Source of the DNA: Bdellovibrio sp. 22V
Lineage (GTDB): Bacteria > Bdellovibrionota > Bdellovibrionia > Bdellovibrionales > Bdellovibrionaceae
DNA length: 64,000 nt
Direction of reading: 5' to 3'
Assembly: GCF_030169785.1 (NCBI RefSeq)
Contig: NZ_CP125854.1
Span: 2,108,001 to 2,172,000, forward strand
Part shown: positions 41,835-49,902 of the stretch, in pieces
Layout: each line of letters opens with the position of its first letter
How positions within the stretch are numbered: position 1 is the stretch's first letter
The notes under the pieces: model-generated
Database searches by the model: none
Seen by the model: the letters and a program-made list of their open reading frames with translations, nothing else
What the model was told of the DNA's origin: nothing
Made by a program: the position numbers and the translations under genes

Positions 41835-43243
41835 GTGTAAACACCTCGGAAGCTGCGAATTTCTTGCAGCTTCTTTTCAAACGGAGCCCAGTCGTCATTG
41901 TCAGCGATGGGCTTCCACAATGCTTCCAATTCATCAATCAACATCGAACAGGCTTTGCCTTGCTGAAAGTAAGGATGGACTGCGATTTGGTTATCGGCGA
42001 TTTCATAACAATTCAATGTGTCTTTAAGTTTTGCGAAAGACTCTTTCTGGTATAGAGCCGCTTGCGGAGATCTTTGCAGGCGCTCGTCGTTGGCGCCGGA
42101 ATGCAAATCAAAAAGAGTCTGCTCAAACAACCCTTTTTCCTGATCCATGAAGGAGAAAAGATCTGTAACCAGTTCCTGATTCAGATCCGCTTGCGCTGCG
42201 GGTTCTTCAAGGGGATTGCGCAAATTAAGACGTTTAAGAAGCCTGTGGTGAATGTGAAGGGAAAAGGTGTCGCTAAAATCTTCAAGCAGATCTTGAACCG
42301 GCAACTCAGGAAAGGCCTTCATCAAGGCGCCGCCTAGTTGATAAAGATTCCACAACACGGAAGCTGGTTGTCGGCCGTAACAATAAAGTCCCGCTTCATC
42401 AAAATAGGCCGCTGTGAAAGCGGGATCGTACGTCGGAAGAAAGCGATACGGACCGTAATCGAAACTTTCACCGGTGATATTCATATTGTCGGTATTTAAA
42501 ACACCGTGAACAAATCCTGAGATCATCCACGAAGCTGCGGTTTTAGCCGAGGCCTGGGAAACCTCCCGCAAGAAGGCCGCCGCGCGCTCAAGATCGGTGA
42601 AAGAACTTAGCTGTGGGTAAAAATATTTTACGCAATAGTCGATAAGTTTTTTGATGTTCTCCGTTTCGCCTAAAAATGCGAGACGCTGGAAAGTTCCGAA
42701 ACGAATGTGACTGTGACTAAGACGAACAAGAACTCCGGCGCGGGTGGGGGAAGGTTCGTCGTGTCTTTCAAGACTTTCTCCCGTTTCGAAAACCGAAAAA
42801 GTTTTTGAAGTGTTCATGCCGTAGGATTCAAGCATTTCGGTGGCGAGAATTTCGCGAAAAGCTCCTTTTAAAGTCAGACGACCATCGCCATTGCGCGAGT
42901 AGGGAGTTTGTCCACTGCCTTTGGTGCCTAAATCAAAAAGTTTTCCTTCAGTCAGAAATTGCGCAAACAGAAATCCACGACCATCACCAAGACGAGGATT
43001 GTAAACTTGGAATTGATGCCCGTGATAGCGCAAAGCCAAAGGCTTTTGAATATTCTTCTCGATCGGTTGGAAAGACCAAAAGTGTTTTTGCCACTCCTCC
43101 GCCGTGAGGTGTGCAAGGCCGATGCTGTGAGCCGCATCCTGATTGCGATAGCGTAAAATCGCTTTGGGAAACTGTGCAGGTTCGACTTCGTCGTAGAAAT
43201 CGGGGCCGAGCTCATAAATGGGAGGATTTTTATATTGTGGCAC
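41831..43243 (-). CDS. selO: SelO/YdiU protein AMPylase (pseudokinase)
   Basis: A 470-residue member of the UPF0061/SelO family: LALRYHGHQFQVYNPRLGDGRGFLF, FDLGTKGSGQTPYSRNGDGR, FREILATEMLESYGM, GFVHGVLNTDNMNITGESFDYGPYRF. These are the flipped-ATP pseudokinase motifs; SelO transfers AMP to Ser/Thr/Tyr of redox proteins. The C-terminus ends FRGVYT and lacks the Cys-Ser-Cys or Sec ending of longer homologues, so the regulatory disulfide seen in E. coli may be absent. Length is close to the short YdiU type. Confidence 0.93.
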   Translation of the reverse strand: MPQYKNPPIYELGPDFYDEVEPAQFPKAILRYRNQDAAHSIGLAHLTAEEWQKHFWSFQPIEKNIQKPLALRYHGHQFQVYNPRLGDGRGFLFAQFLTEGKLFDLGTKGSGQTPYSRNGDGRLTLKGAFREILATEMLESYGMNTSKTFSVFETGESLERHDEPSPTRAGVLVRLSHSHIRFGTFQRLAFLGETENIKKLIDYCVKYFYPQLSSFTDLERAAAFLREVSQASAKTAASWMISGFVHGVLNTDNMNITGESFDYGPYRFLPTYDPAFTAAYFDEAGLYCYGRQPASVLWNLYQLGGALMKAFPELPVQDLLEDFSDTFSLHIHHRLLKRLNLRNPLEEPAAQADLNQELVTDLFSFMDQEKGLFEQTLFDLHSGANDERLQRSPQAALYQKESFAKLKDTLNCYEIADNQIAVHPYFQQGKACSMLIDELEALWKPIADNDDWAPFEKKLQEIRSFRGVYT

Positions 43244-43310
43244 CTCTATTTTATGAGCCTTTCCCCGAAGAAACGCAAGCAGGGAGAGTCTCTAGTTGAC
43301 AGTTATTTGC

Positions 43311-43330
43311 ATTTAGGAGAAAACCTAAAT
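43311..43330. promoter_or_regulatory. Palindromic operator upstream of merC-like gene
   Basis: ATTTAGG-N6-CCTAAAT is a perfect inverted repeat 17 bases before the GTG start, with TTGACA at 43296-43301 just upstream. It could be a metal-regulator site; the regulator is not known. Confidence 0.5.
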
Positions 43331-43346
43331 ACCAAAGGCGGTCGTC

Positions 43347-43778
43347 GTGAACGAACATGCATGCTGCGAAGTGAATCACTCTGAACACGAACAATTCGAT
43401 GAGAAGACGGGAACCTGGGATAAGATCGGGATTTTTCTTTCAAGTCTTTGTGCGATTCACTGTCTGGCGACACCTTTGCTTGTTTTGACTTTGCCAGTAA
43501 TGGGCGAAGTTTTTGAACAAGAGTGGATGCATTTAACAATGGCTTTGTTTGTTGTGCCTGTAGGTCTTTTTGCTTTCTGGTCCGGCTACAAACACCATAA
43601 GCAAGTGAAAGTTTTCGCTTTGGGCGTCTTAGGTCTTCTTATGGTCGGTGGTGCTTCCTTAGCTCCACATTCATGGGTCGAGCTCTTCGAATACGACGTT
43701 GTGACCATTCTCGGAAGTATCTCTCTGATCACCGCGCACGTTTTGAATCGTCGCGCGTGCTTGTGTCATAAGCACTAG
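43347..43778 (+). CDS. MerC-domain membrane protein
   Basis: Starts at GTG 43347. The 143-residue protein has an N-terminal CC and His-rich stretch (NEHACCEVNHSEHEQ), then a MerC domain with four membrane helices; LSSLCAIHCLATPLLVL contains the conserved C-x2-H-C. The end RRACLCHKH adds another metal-binding-like cluster. MerC proteins take up mercury in mer operons, but free-standing forms may handle other metals. Its last 108 bases overlap the convergent L,D-transpeptidase-like gene. Confidence 0.87.
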   Translation: MNEHACCEVNHSEHEQFDEKTGTWDKIGIFLSSLCAIHCLATPLLVLTLPVMGEVFEQEWMHLTMALFVVPVGLFAFWSGYKHHKQVKVFALGVLGLLMVGGASLAPHSWVELFEYDVVTILGSISLITAHVLNRRACLCHKH

Positions 43779-44435
43779 TTCTTTGTGATAGGCATAAAAG
43801 ACGGCTCCGCCTTTGATCAGCGGAAGCAGTTTTTTATTAACAGCCTCTGAGACGGCGGGGCATCCCCAGCTTCGCCCCATTCTTCCGTATTTTTCTAGAA
43901 ATTCCAGCGAGACATATTTAGCTCCGTGCATGACGATGTCTCTTTTAAAGGCGAGGTCGTTGGTTTTTTCCAACCCATGCAAGTAAAGCGATTCGCCGTG
44001 TTTGCCGGTGTAAATAGAACCCGTGATGTAAAATCCCAAAGAGGATTTACGCGAATCGATTTCATTCGAAAAACTGACGGCGCGGTCTTCGCCGGAGTTC
44101 ACTCCGTGCGCGACATAATATTTTTCGACGCCGCCATTTTTTAGATTCATAAAGTAAAGACGCTTTTCCGAAGACGGCTTGGAAAAATCAACGATCACGG
44201 CGTAGTCTTTGTTCGCGATCTTTTTGGTCGTCGTCTCTTCGTTGAGTTTTAGTTTGAATTTTTTGTCGGCATTGAGATCAAGAAATTCGAAAACGCGCTC
44301 GACGGCTTGTTTCGGTACGCCTTGCTTGCGAAAGACATCGTAAAGATATCGGCCACTGATTTTTTTATCAAACCAACTTGCCTGTGTTGTAGAGGTGAGC
44401 ACCAGCAAGATGAAGAAGCTAAGAACTGCTTTCAT
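43671..44435 (-). CDS. Murein L,D-transpeptidase catalytic-domain protein (exported)
   Basis: The likely start is ATG 44435, giving MKAVLSFFILLVLTSTTQA as signal peptide. The 254-residue protein contains DYAVIVDFSKPSSEKRLYFMNL, DIVMHGAKYVS and GRSWGCPAVS; the H-x14-17-S-x-G-C-P pattern is the YkuD-type active site with nucleophilic Cys (YkuD_2 family). It would act on peptide cross-links in the periplasm. The C-terminal 35 residues extend into the convergent merC-like gene over 108 bases. Confidence 0.85.
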   Translation of the reverse strand: MKAVLSFFILLVLTSTTQASWFDKKISGRYLYDVFRKQGVPKQAVERVFEFLDLNADKKFKLKLNEETTTKKIANKDYAVIVDFSKPSSEKRLYFMNLKNGGVEKYYVAHGVNSGEDRAVSFSNEIDSRKSSLGFYITGSIYTGKHGESLYLHGLEKTNDLAFKRDIVMHGAKYVSLEFLEKYGRMGRSWGCPAVSEAVNKKLLPLIKGGAVFYAYHKELVLMTQARATIQNVRGDQRDTSENGHNVVFEELDP

Positions 44436-44685
44436 TTTTTTCACTCCGTGAAATGTGCCAGGGCATTTACCTTTGTGCTCCTCGGAAGGACTGTCTAATT
44501 TCTTTGTCGAAATGGCGGACGGCGAAAAAAGCTTTTTCCGCGAAGGGTGCAACAAACTGTGGCGCTTGCATTCGGACTTTTGTCGATTCTCTTGCGCCGA
44601 TCCGCAATATTTGCAAATTTACAATTGATAACTAAATGAAAAGGAATAGTATCGCTAATTGAGAATTCTAAATGGAGGCATCCTG

Positions 44686-45060
44686 ATGGATAACAAAATG
44701 AATCGTCGTAGTTTCTTTTCAACTGTTGCGAAATTAGCGGGTGTAGCTGTCGTAGCTCCAGCTGCTTTGACAGCGGTTTTCTCGTCTTCTGCACATGCAC
44801 AAAAGAAGAGAGGCGGAGCGGCTCCAGCAGCCGGCAATGCTATGCCTATGGTTGATCCCAATGACTCTGTGGCAAAAGCTGTGAAGTATATTGAAGATCA
44901 TAAAAAAGCTCCCGAAGCGAAAGGCAATCACTGCGCGACTTGTGGTTTCTACGCTAAGAAAGAGACTCGCAATGGTAAAGAAGCGGGAACTTGCACGATC
45001 TTCGCGGGCAAACTGGTTTACGCTGATGCTTGGTGCGCATCTTGGAATAAAAAAGCTTAA
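44686..45060 (+). CDS. High-potential iron-sulfur protein (HiPIP) with Tat signal
   Basis: ATG 44686 follows GGAGG with 7-base spacing. The 124-residue precursor has a twin-arginine signal (NRRSFFSTVAKLAGVAVVAPAA, cleavage near AHA-QKK). The mature region carries four cysteines as C-x2-C-x16-C-x13-C (HCATCGFY; AGTCTIFAG; ADAWCASW), matching HiPIP [4Fe-4S] proteins, which carry single electrons in the periplasm, e.g. between the bc1 complex and an oxidase. Stand-alone gene. Confidence 0.93.
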   Translation: MDNKMNRRSFFSTVAKLAGVAVVAPAALTAVFSSSAHAQKKRGGAAPAAGNAMPMVDPNDSVAKAVKYIEDHKKAPEAKGNHCATCGFYAKKETRNGKEAGTCTIFAGKLVYADAWCASWNKKA

Positions 45061-45088
45061 TAAAGCATTTCATTATTTCAGAAAAGAA

Positions 45089-45118
45089 AAAGGGGCTTAT
45101 ACAGCCCCTTTTTTATTT
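45089..45118. terminator. Terminator between HiPIP and GMC oxidoreductase genes
   Basis: AAAGGGGCT-TATAC-AGCCCCTTTTTT: a 9-bp stem with T-run between convergent genes. Nearly the same hairpin recurs at 51,756. Confidence 0.9.
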
Positions 45119-45124
45119 TGTTCG

Positions 45125-46810
45125 TTACGCCAGTTCCGTTGCCTTTTTCAGAATAGAATCTTTGGCGGGAATTTGCTCGGAAATGTATTCAGCCAAGGCT
45201 GCGATCGTGAGTGACGGATTCGGCCCGATCGATGTTGGAATGATACTGCCATCGACAACGTAAAGCCCGTCATAACCAAAGACTTTTCCTTGCGGAGAAA
45301 CAAAGCCGTCTTCCGACGTATTCCCCATGGGACACCCGCCTAGAGGATGGACCGCGATCACCTTATCAAGATGCGTGAGAGGATTATCCATGAACACGCC
45401 GCCGACTTTATCCGCGATATTTTTCATGGCACGACGAAGACGGTCATAGTGCAGTTCGCTCTTCTCGAGCTTCCAGCGGATAACGGCTTTATTGTCTGAG
45501 CGCAACGAGATCTCGCCATCGGGGCGATCACGTCCCATTCCCAAGAGGACAAAAGCACGACGAACAAAGTCGGCGCGGTCGATCGCTGTGGCGAAGTCGT
45601 CGCCAATATTGAGTTCTTTGCGTGGATTCTTAAGACGCAAAATCTTATAAAGATAGTCGCGAAGGTTTTTTGCAATCAGTTTCAGAGTTCCGCCAAGACC
45701 CCGCAGTTGCGGAATTTTGCCGGAAAGATACCAGGCCATGCCGATGGGAAAACCCGCGTCTTCAACGACCATATTGTGAGCAAAGCCATCGGGATAATTC
45801 TTAAAGGAATATTGTAAGGCACCCGTGATGACGGGACCGTTTGTGGGATCGAGGTTCTCTTCAGAATCAAGAACGATTCCCAAAAGATCGCCGTTGCCAC
45901 ACCATTTTTTTCCTAACCAGGAATTCAAACGGGGAAGATAACCTTCCTTTTTCATTTTTAAAAGCAAAGACGTCGAACCTACAGAGCCCGCCGCCACAAT
46001 AACGTTTTTCGCGGTGAAAGAGATCTCATGCTCTGGCATTTGCGGAATCACGTAGGTCACTTTATAAACGCCGTCGATGTATTCAATGCGTTGAACCTCA
46101 GCGTGGGTGCGTACTTCCGCTTTCGTTTTTAAATGCTGGGCGCGATAAAGATAATTTAAATCCAAAGTATTTTTCGCGTGAATGTTACAACCAAGATCGC
46201 ACTCGCCGCACTTTGTGCATTTCGACTGGGTGGCACCATGAATGTTCTTTGTCTGCTCGCCGGGATAAGCGCCTTCAAAGCGTACGGCTAAAGGCGGCAG
46301 GACGAATTTGGGAGGTTCATTTTCTTCGTCGGAAACGGGAAGCTCCGTCGCCAAACGTTTGAGCGTACTTGTTTTCGGAGTGTGATGATAAAAGGACTCT
46401 GTTTCGAAAGGATAAGGTTTTGCTTCCATCGTGGCTAGAACTTTATCGTAATAAGGTTCTAACTTTTCCCGCGTAAAACCACCCGGCCAAGCGTGGAAAT
46501 TTTCAGCGGGCATTTTGTAAAGAACGTTGGCGTAAATAAGACTGCCGCCGCCAAGTCCGCTTGCTGTCAAAGAGATTGCATCACTTTCCGGATTGTCGAG
46601 AAATTCCATAAGACCAAATTTATTGTCTTCGGGATCCCAGAACATGTTTTGTTGGATCTCGTGAGGACGACGCGGGAACTCGTGCATTTTCCATTGGCGT
46701 CCGCGTTCCAGAAGCAAAACTTTGTAACCTTTTTCAGCAAGCCGGCACGTCATCACAGAGCCGCCGAATCCAGAACCAATAACAATATAGTCGTAATCGC
46801 AGTCGATCAT
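45125..46810 (-). CDS. GMC oxidoreductase, cholesterol-oxidase-like
   Basis: ATG 46810 has AGAGG 9 bases upstream. The 561-residue flavoprotein begins DYDYIVIGSGFGGSVMTCRLAE (FAD-binding GxGxxG), followed by LTASGLGGGSLIYANV, and ends with HPLGGCPMGN and YVVDGSIIPTSIGPNPSLTIAALAE, the GMC C-terminal motif including the catalytic His region. An insert (CTKCGECDLGC) has four cysteines, suggesting a ferredoxin-like site present in this subgroup. The closest type is bacterial cholesterol/3-beta-hydroxysteroid oxidases. It is the last gene of a three-gene operon. Confidence 0.88.
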   Translation of the reverse strand: MIDCDYDYIVIGSGFGGSVMTCRLAEKGYKVLLLERGRQWKMHEFPRRPHEIQQNMFWDPEDNKFGLMEFLDNPESDAISLTASGLGGGSLIYANVLYKMPAENFHAWPGGFTREKLEPYYDKVLATMEAKPYPFETESFYHHTPKTSTLKRLATELPVSDEENEPPKFVLPPLAVRFEGAYPGEQTKNIHGATQSKCTKCGECDLGCNIHAKNTLDLNYLYRAQHLKTKAEVRTHAEVQRIEYIDGVYKVTYVIPQMPEHEISFTAKNVIVAAGSVGSTSLLLKMKKEGYLPRLNSWLGKKWCGNGDLLGIVLDSEENLDPTNGPVITGALQYSFKNYPDGFAHNMVVEDAGFPIGMAWYLSGKIPQLRGLGGTLKLIAKNLRDYLYKILRLKNPRKELNIGDDFATAIDRADFVRRAFVLLGMGRDRPDGEISLRSDNKAVIRWKLEKSELHYDRLRRAMKNIADKVGGVFMDNPLTHLDKVIAVHPLGGCPMGNTSEDGFVSPQGKVFGYDGLYVVDGSIIPTSIGPNPSLTIAALAEYISEQIPAKDSILKKATELA

Positions 46811-46822
46811 TGTCTTCAACCT

Positions 46823-47935
46823 CTATGCTACGCAGATTTGATAACGGGGAAGTATTTCGTGCAAAACACTGAAGCGGTAGTAGGCCAGCGCATCGTGCAT
46901 CATTTTCCAGTTTGAAGTCAGAAATGTCTCTTTATAGACGACGTCTTCATATTCAAACTCGTCCTGAGTGTCATAGTCGAACGCTTCTTTCAACCAGGAG
47001 TCTTGGCCCTCGGTTGAATACTTCCATGTGTCGGTGCCAAAACTAAAAGCGCCGCAACGGATTTCATGCTCCCATTTTTTCAGGCGGTCTTCGGATTCTT
47101 CGTTATCGATGTTTTCAAGAAGCTCTTTGATTTTTGCGATATCCCGCTCTTGAATTTTGATGACAGTCATCTTGTGAGTTTCGCGCAGACGTTTGTAAAA
47201 ATCCAGAACGTGATGAACGGCTGTCATGTAGTCGGTGGGATTGTCTCGTTCGATAAGACGGCCTTTCCAGTCACGGTAACTCCACTTAAGGTACGGAAGA
47301 TCGGGATAACTAAGAACGCTGCCATGGCCGATGGGATTGGCTTCACTGACAAAATAGGAAATCAGACGGTCATAAAGAAATCGCCACCACGGGCGGTATT
47401 TGCCGCTTTTAAAGTACTGATCACGGTAATCGAGCATCTCGTGATCTAAAGAGCCCGCATCGTCATAGATATCATAGACTTTGTTCGACTCGTGCGTGAT
47501 TCCGGAAAATCCCTGATGCGCCCATGTATCGACATAAGCGTGAGTAGTCACACCAAGAAGATGATACCCATAAGTACGCTGAAAATTTTGAATGCAGTTT
47601 TGAGTGATGTCCTGCGCGACTTTGCTGTTTGGGCGACAGATCAGTTTTTGAGTCAACGGATCCATCTGTAGGTCGCTGACGCTGTTACCGGGGATAAAAT
47701 GAAACGGAATCCACACGTGGTGGTTAGCCAATTCTTTAAAGTTACGATAGTCGAGCATCTTATGCGCGCTGGCCGTGAACTTGTACATGGAGCGGTTGTT
47801 AAACAGAATCGTGCCTTCGTGAATTGCATCGTCCACGTATTGGGAGGCACTTGCGATCGTGTTTGCCTCGTAAGGCGAAAAGCCGCTTAAACGTGCCAAA
47901 ACATATGTAACGCCGAGATGAAAATCGATTTGCAT
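46823..47935 (-). CDS. DUF6765-like protein
   Basis: A 370-residue cytoplasmic protein starting MQIDFHLGVTYVLARLSGFSPYEANTIASASQYVDDAIHEG. Its conserved histidines and aspartates (HHVWIPFHF; GVTTHAYVDTWAHQGFSG; DHEMLDYRD) resemble metal-dependent helical HD-type or phospholipase C/S1-P1-nuclease-like proteins. The family appears to be DUF6765. Its place between the GMC oxidoreductase and the hydrolase (spacings of 12 and 1 bases) makes it part of the same pathway; the reaction is unknown. Confidence 0.75.
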   Translation of the reverse strand: MQIDFHLGVTYVLARLSGFSPYEANTIASASQYVDDAIHEGTILFNNRSMYKFTASAHKMLDYRNFKELANHHVWIPFHFIPGNSVSDLQMDPLTQKLICRPNSKVAQDITQNCIQNFQRTYGYHLLGVTTHAYVDTWAHQGFSGITHESNKVYDIYDDAGSLDHEMLDYRDQYFKSGKYRPWWRFLYDRLISYFVSEANPIGHGSVLSYPDLPYLKWSYRDWKGRLIERDNPTDYMTAVHHVLDFYKRLRETHKMTVIKIQERDIAKIKELLENIDNEESEDRLKKWEHEIRCGAFSFGTDTWKYSTEGQDSWLKEAFDYDTQDEFEYEDVVYKETFLTSNWKMMHDALAYYRFSVLHEILPRYQICVA

Positions 47936-47936
47936 T

Positions 47937-49691
47937 TTAAGCTCCTTGCTCTTTCAGGAAGGCAACGAGTTTAGGGAAGACTTCAATATGGCAATACTGT
48001 CCCATAAAAACGTCTTGATGCCCGTAGTGGGGGAGTTCCAAATAACGAACTTTTCCGTGATGCTCGCGAAGCTGGGCATAAGTTTCCTTATTAGAACCCG
48101 GAAAAATATGATTCTCAGAGCCGCTCATAAGAAGTATTGGCGGCAGGTCTTTGCGTTTTTTCATCTCTTCCAAATAATTCGTGCGATTTTTCTTTTCATA
48201 AGAAATAGAGGCTTTGGCGAAAAGCATTTTGCGAATATGTCTGTAGTAATGAAAACTGGTTCCGCCGAAAAGATCGACCAGACGACGGTGCGTAATCGGG
48301 TGCATGTTGCGGTGAGAGTAAGCGGCGGGAAAACCCCAGCCCCACATAAAGCTCACAAGGTGACAGGCCGGTTCTTTACACTCTTTGCGCAGTAGGCGCT
48401 CCATCCAGTAAATCCATTTTCCAAAACCGGGACCGGGAAGGTACGGCATTCGCGGACTGATGTAAGCATAGCCAAAAAGATGTTCAAATACTGTCGGCCC
48501 GAAGAGCAGTTTTAAAAAGCCTTGCCAGCGCACTTTAGGAGTTAAAGAAACGCTGTTGGAAATAACGCTTTTAATATTTTTTACGTGACCCGCGGCCAGC
48601 GAAGCCATGAATGCCAGGGAACCCACGCAATGACAGATCACGTGGATCTCTACATCTTCGCCGCATTTTTGGCGGATAAATTCGACGGCTCGAGGAACGT
48701 CATTTTTTGCGATGTCATCGATCGTATAACGATGCGGAATAAGATTGTAAGTAAAGCGTCCGCTGCCACGCCAATCGAGCGACCATACGTCCGTAAAGCC
48801 GTGGGCATGAAGATAGTTCACCAGGTTTTGATGCTCCGGCATGATGTACATATCCGTGGAGGTTGTAAGGCCGTGCAAAAGCAAAACAACCTTTTTGCTT
48901 TCTTTCACCTTAAAGCGCTGAACTGAAATCGTAAGACCATCCGCCGTATCAAGCGGATGTAAAGTTTTTTCACCGAGGGCCACGCCTTGGGTCGTATGCA
49001 AAGGGTAAAGATGTTCATTCCAGCGCGACGACGTGGTTGTGAACATGAAAGGGGCATAAGCCTGCCAAAGGTTGGCGGCAAAGACGTTGAGGAACTGCGC
49101 GATAAGGCTTTGTTCTTCTAAAGGACTGTCGGCATTCGTTTTAAAAGTACCAAGTTGTTTAATGAAGTCGCCGACGGAAATATGCAAAATGCCTAAGCCA
49201 TGAACTTTCTTTTCTTGGCCGTCTTTGAAATCGGAGTGACCTTCCCAGAGATAAAAATACAATGTCGTTGTCTGTGACCACGCCTCAAAACCGTCTTCTT
49301 TTAAAATTTCTTTGAAGCCGTAAAAGGTCCAATCTTTCCCTTGGGTGTCTTGCAGGTAAAGACGGTAGTGCATTTCTTTCGCGGTGTCCAAGTCGGGACT
49401 TACGGAAGGCCGAGTAAAAAGATTGAAGTGGCCTTCTTCGACGGAAAAATTTTTTCCCGCAAAAGACGCGACAGTTCCGAAGGCGGCCGCTTGCAATTCA
49501 GGATCGCGAATGAACGAGTTCACGTCTTGCACAGAGATCGTCAGTGTAAATTCGAAAGGCTGGTGGTGAGGACTGATTTCGGCTTCTTGAAATGAAGTGC
49601 GCGAAAGAGGATGCGCGGGATTCAGAGTGAAGTTTTGAGCAACAATGTGCCCGGCCATTCTTTCAGTGAACTCTAAGCTGTGTACTGTCAT
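47937..49691 (-). CDS. Large alpha/beta hydrolase with Cys at the nucleophile elbow
   Basis: A 584-residue protein. Residues about 1-245 form a beta-rich domain of unknown type (HYRLYLQDTQGKDWTFYGFKEI). Residues about 265-584 are an alpha/beta hydrolase: VVLLLHGLTTSTD (oxyanion), VWSLDWRGSGRF, nucleophile elbow VICHCVGSLAF in which Cys355 replaces Ser, LLMSGSENHIFPG (acid region, Glu/Asn instead of a plain Asp) and ELPHYGHQDVFMG (His). Cys nucleophiles occur in PHA synthases and dienelactone hydrolases. First gene of the GMC operon; I infer a lipid or sterol substrate. Confidence 0.82.
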   Translation of the reverse strand: MTVHSLEFTERMAGHIVAQNFTLNPAHPLSRTSFQEAEISPHHQPFEFTLTISVQDVNSFIRDPELQAAAFGTVASFAGKNFSVEEGHFNLFTRPSVSPDLDTAKEMHYRLYLQDTQGKDWTFYGFKEILKEDGFEAWSQTTTLYFYLWEGHSDFKDGQEKKVHGLGILHISVGDFIKQLGTFKTNADSPLEEQSLIAQFLNVFAANLWQAYAPFMFTTTSSRWNEHLYPLHTTQGVALGEKTLHPLDTADGLTISVQRFKVKESKKVVLLLHGLTTSTDMYIMPEHQNLVNYLHAHGFTDVWSLDWRGSGRFTYNLIPHRYTIDDIAKNDVPRAVEFIRQKCGEDVEIHVICHCVGSLAFMASLAAGHVKNIKSVISNSVSLTPKVRWQGFLKLLFGPTVFEHLFGYAYISPRMPYLPGPGFGKWIYWMERLLRKECKEPACHLVSFMWGWGFPAAYSHRNMHPITHRRLVDLFGGTSFHYYRHIRKMLFAKASISYEKKNRTNYLEEMKKRKDLPPILLMSGSENHIFPGSNKETYAQLREHHGKVRYLELPHYGHQDVFMGQYCHIEVFPKLVAFLKEQGA

Positions 49692-49902
49692 TCATCAAAG
49701 ATAGGGATATTCACATATAAAGTAAATGTCGTTTGGACTTTAGATCGGAGGACGGAATCTCAAAGCCGTGGACGCACCCTTATGAAGGGCTTTTCAACAG
49801 TTACCGATTTACCTTGGAAATCATCATTACTATTTTTTAAAGTTTCTCAAGATGAAACAGTGAGGGTCTTCAGGGGAGATTTTAAGGCTCCGAAAAGAAC
49901 TT

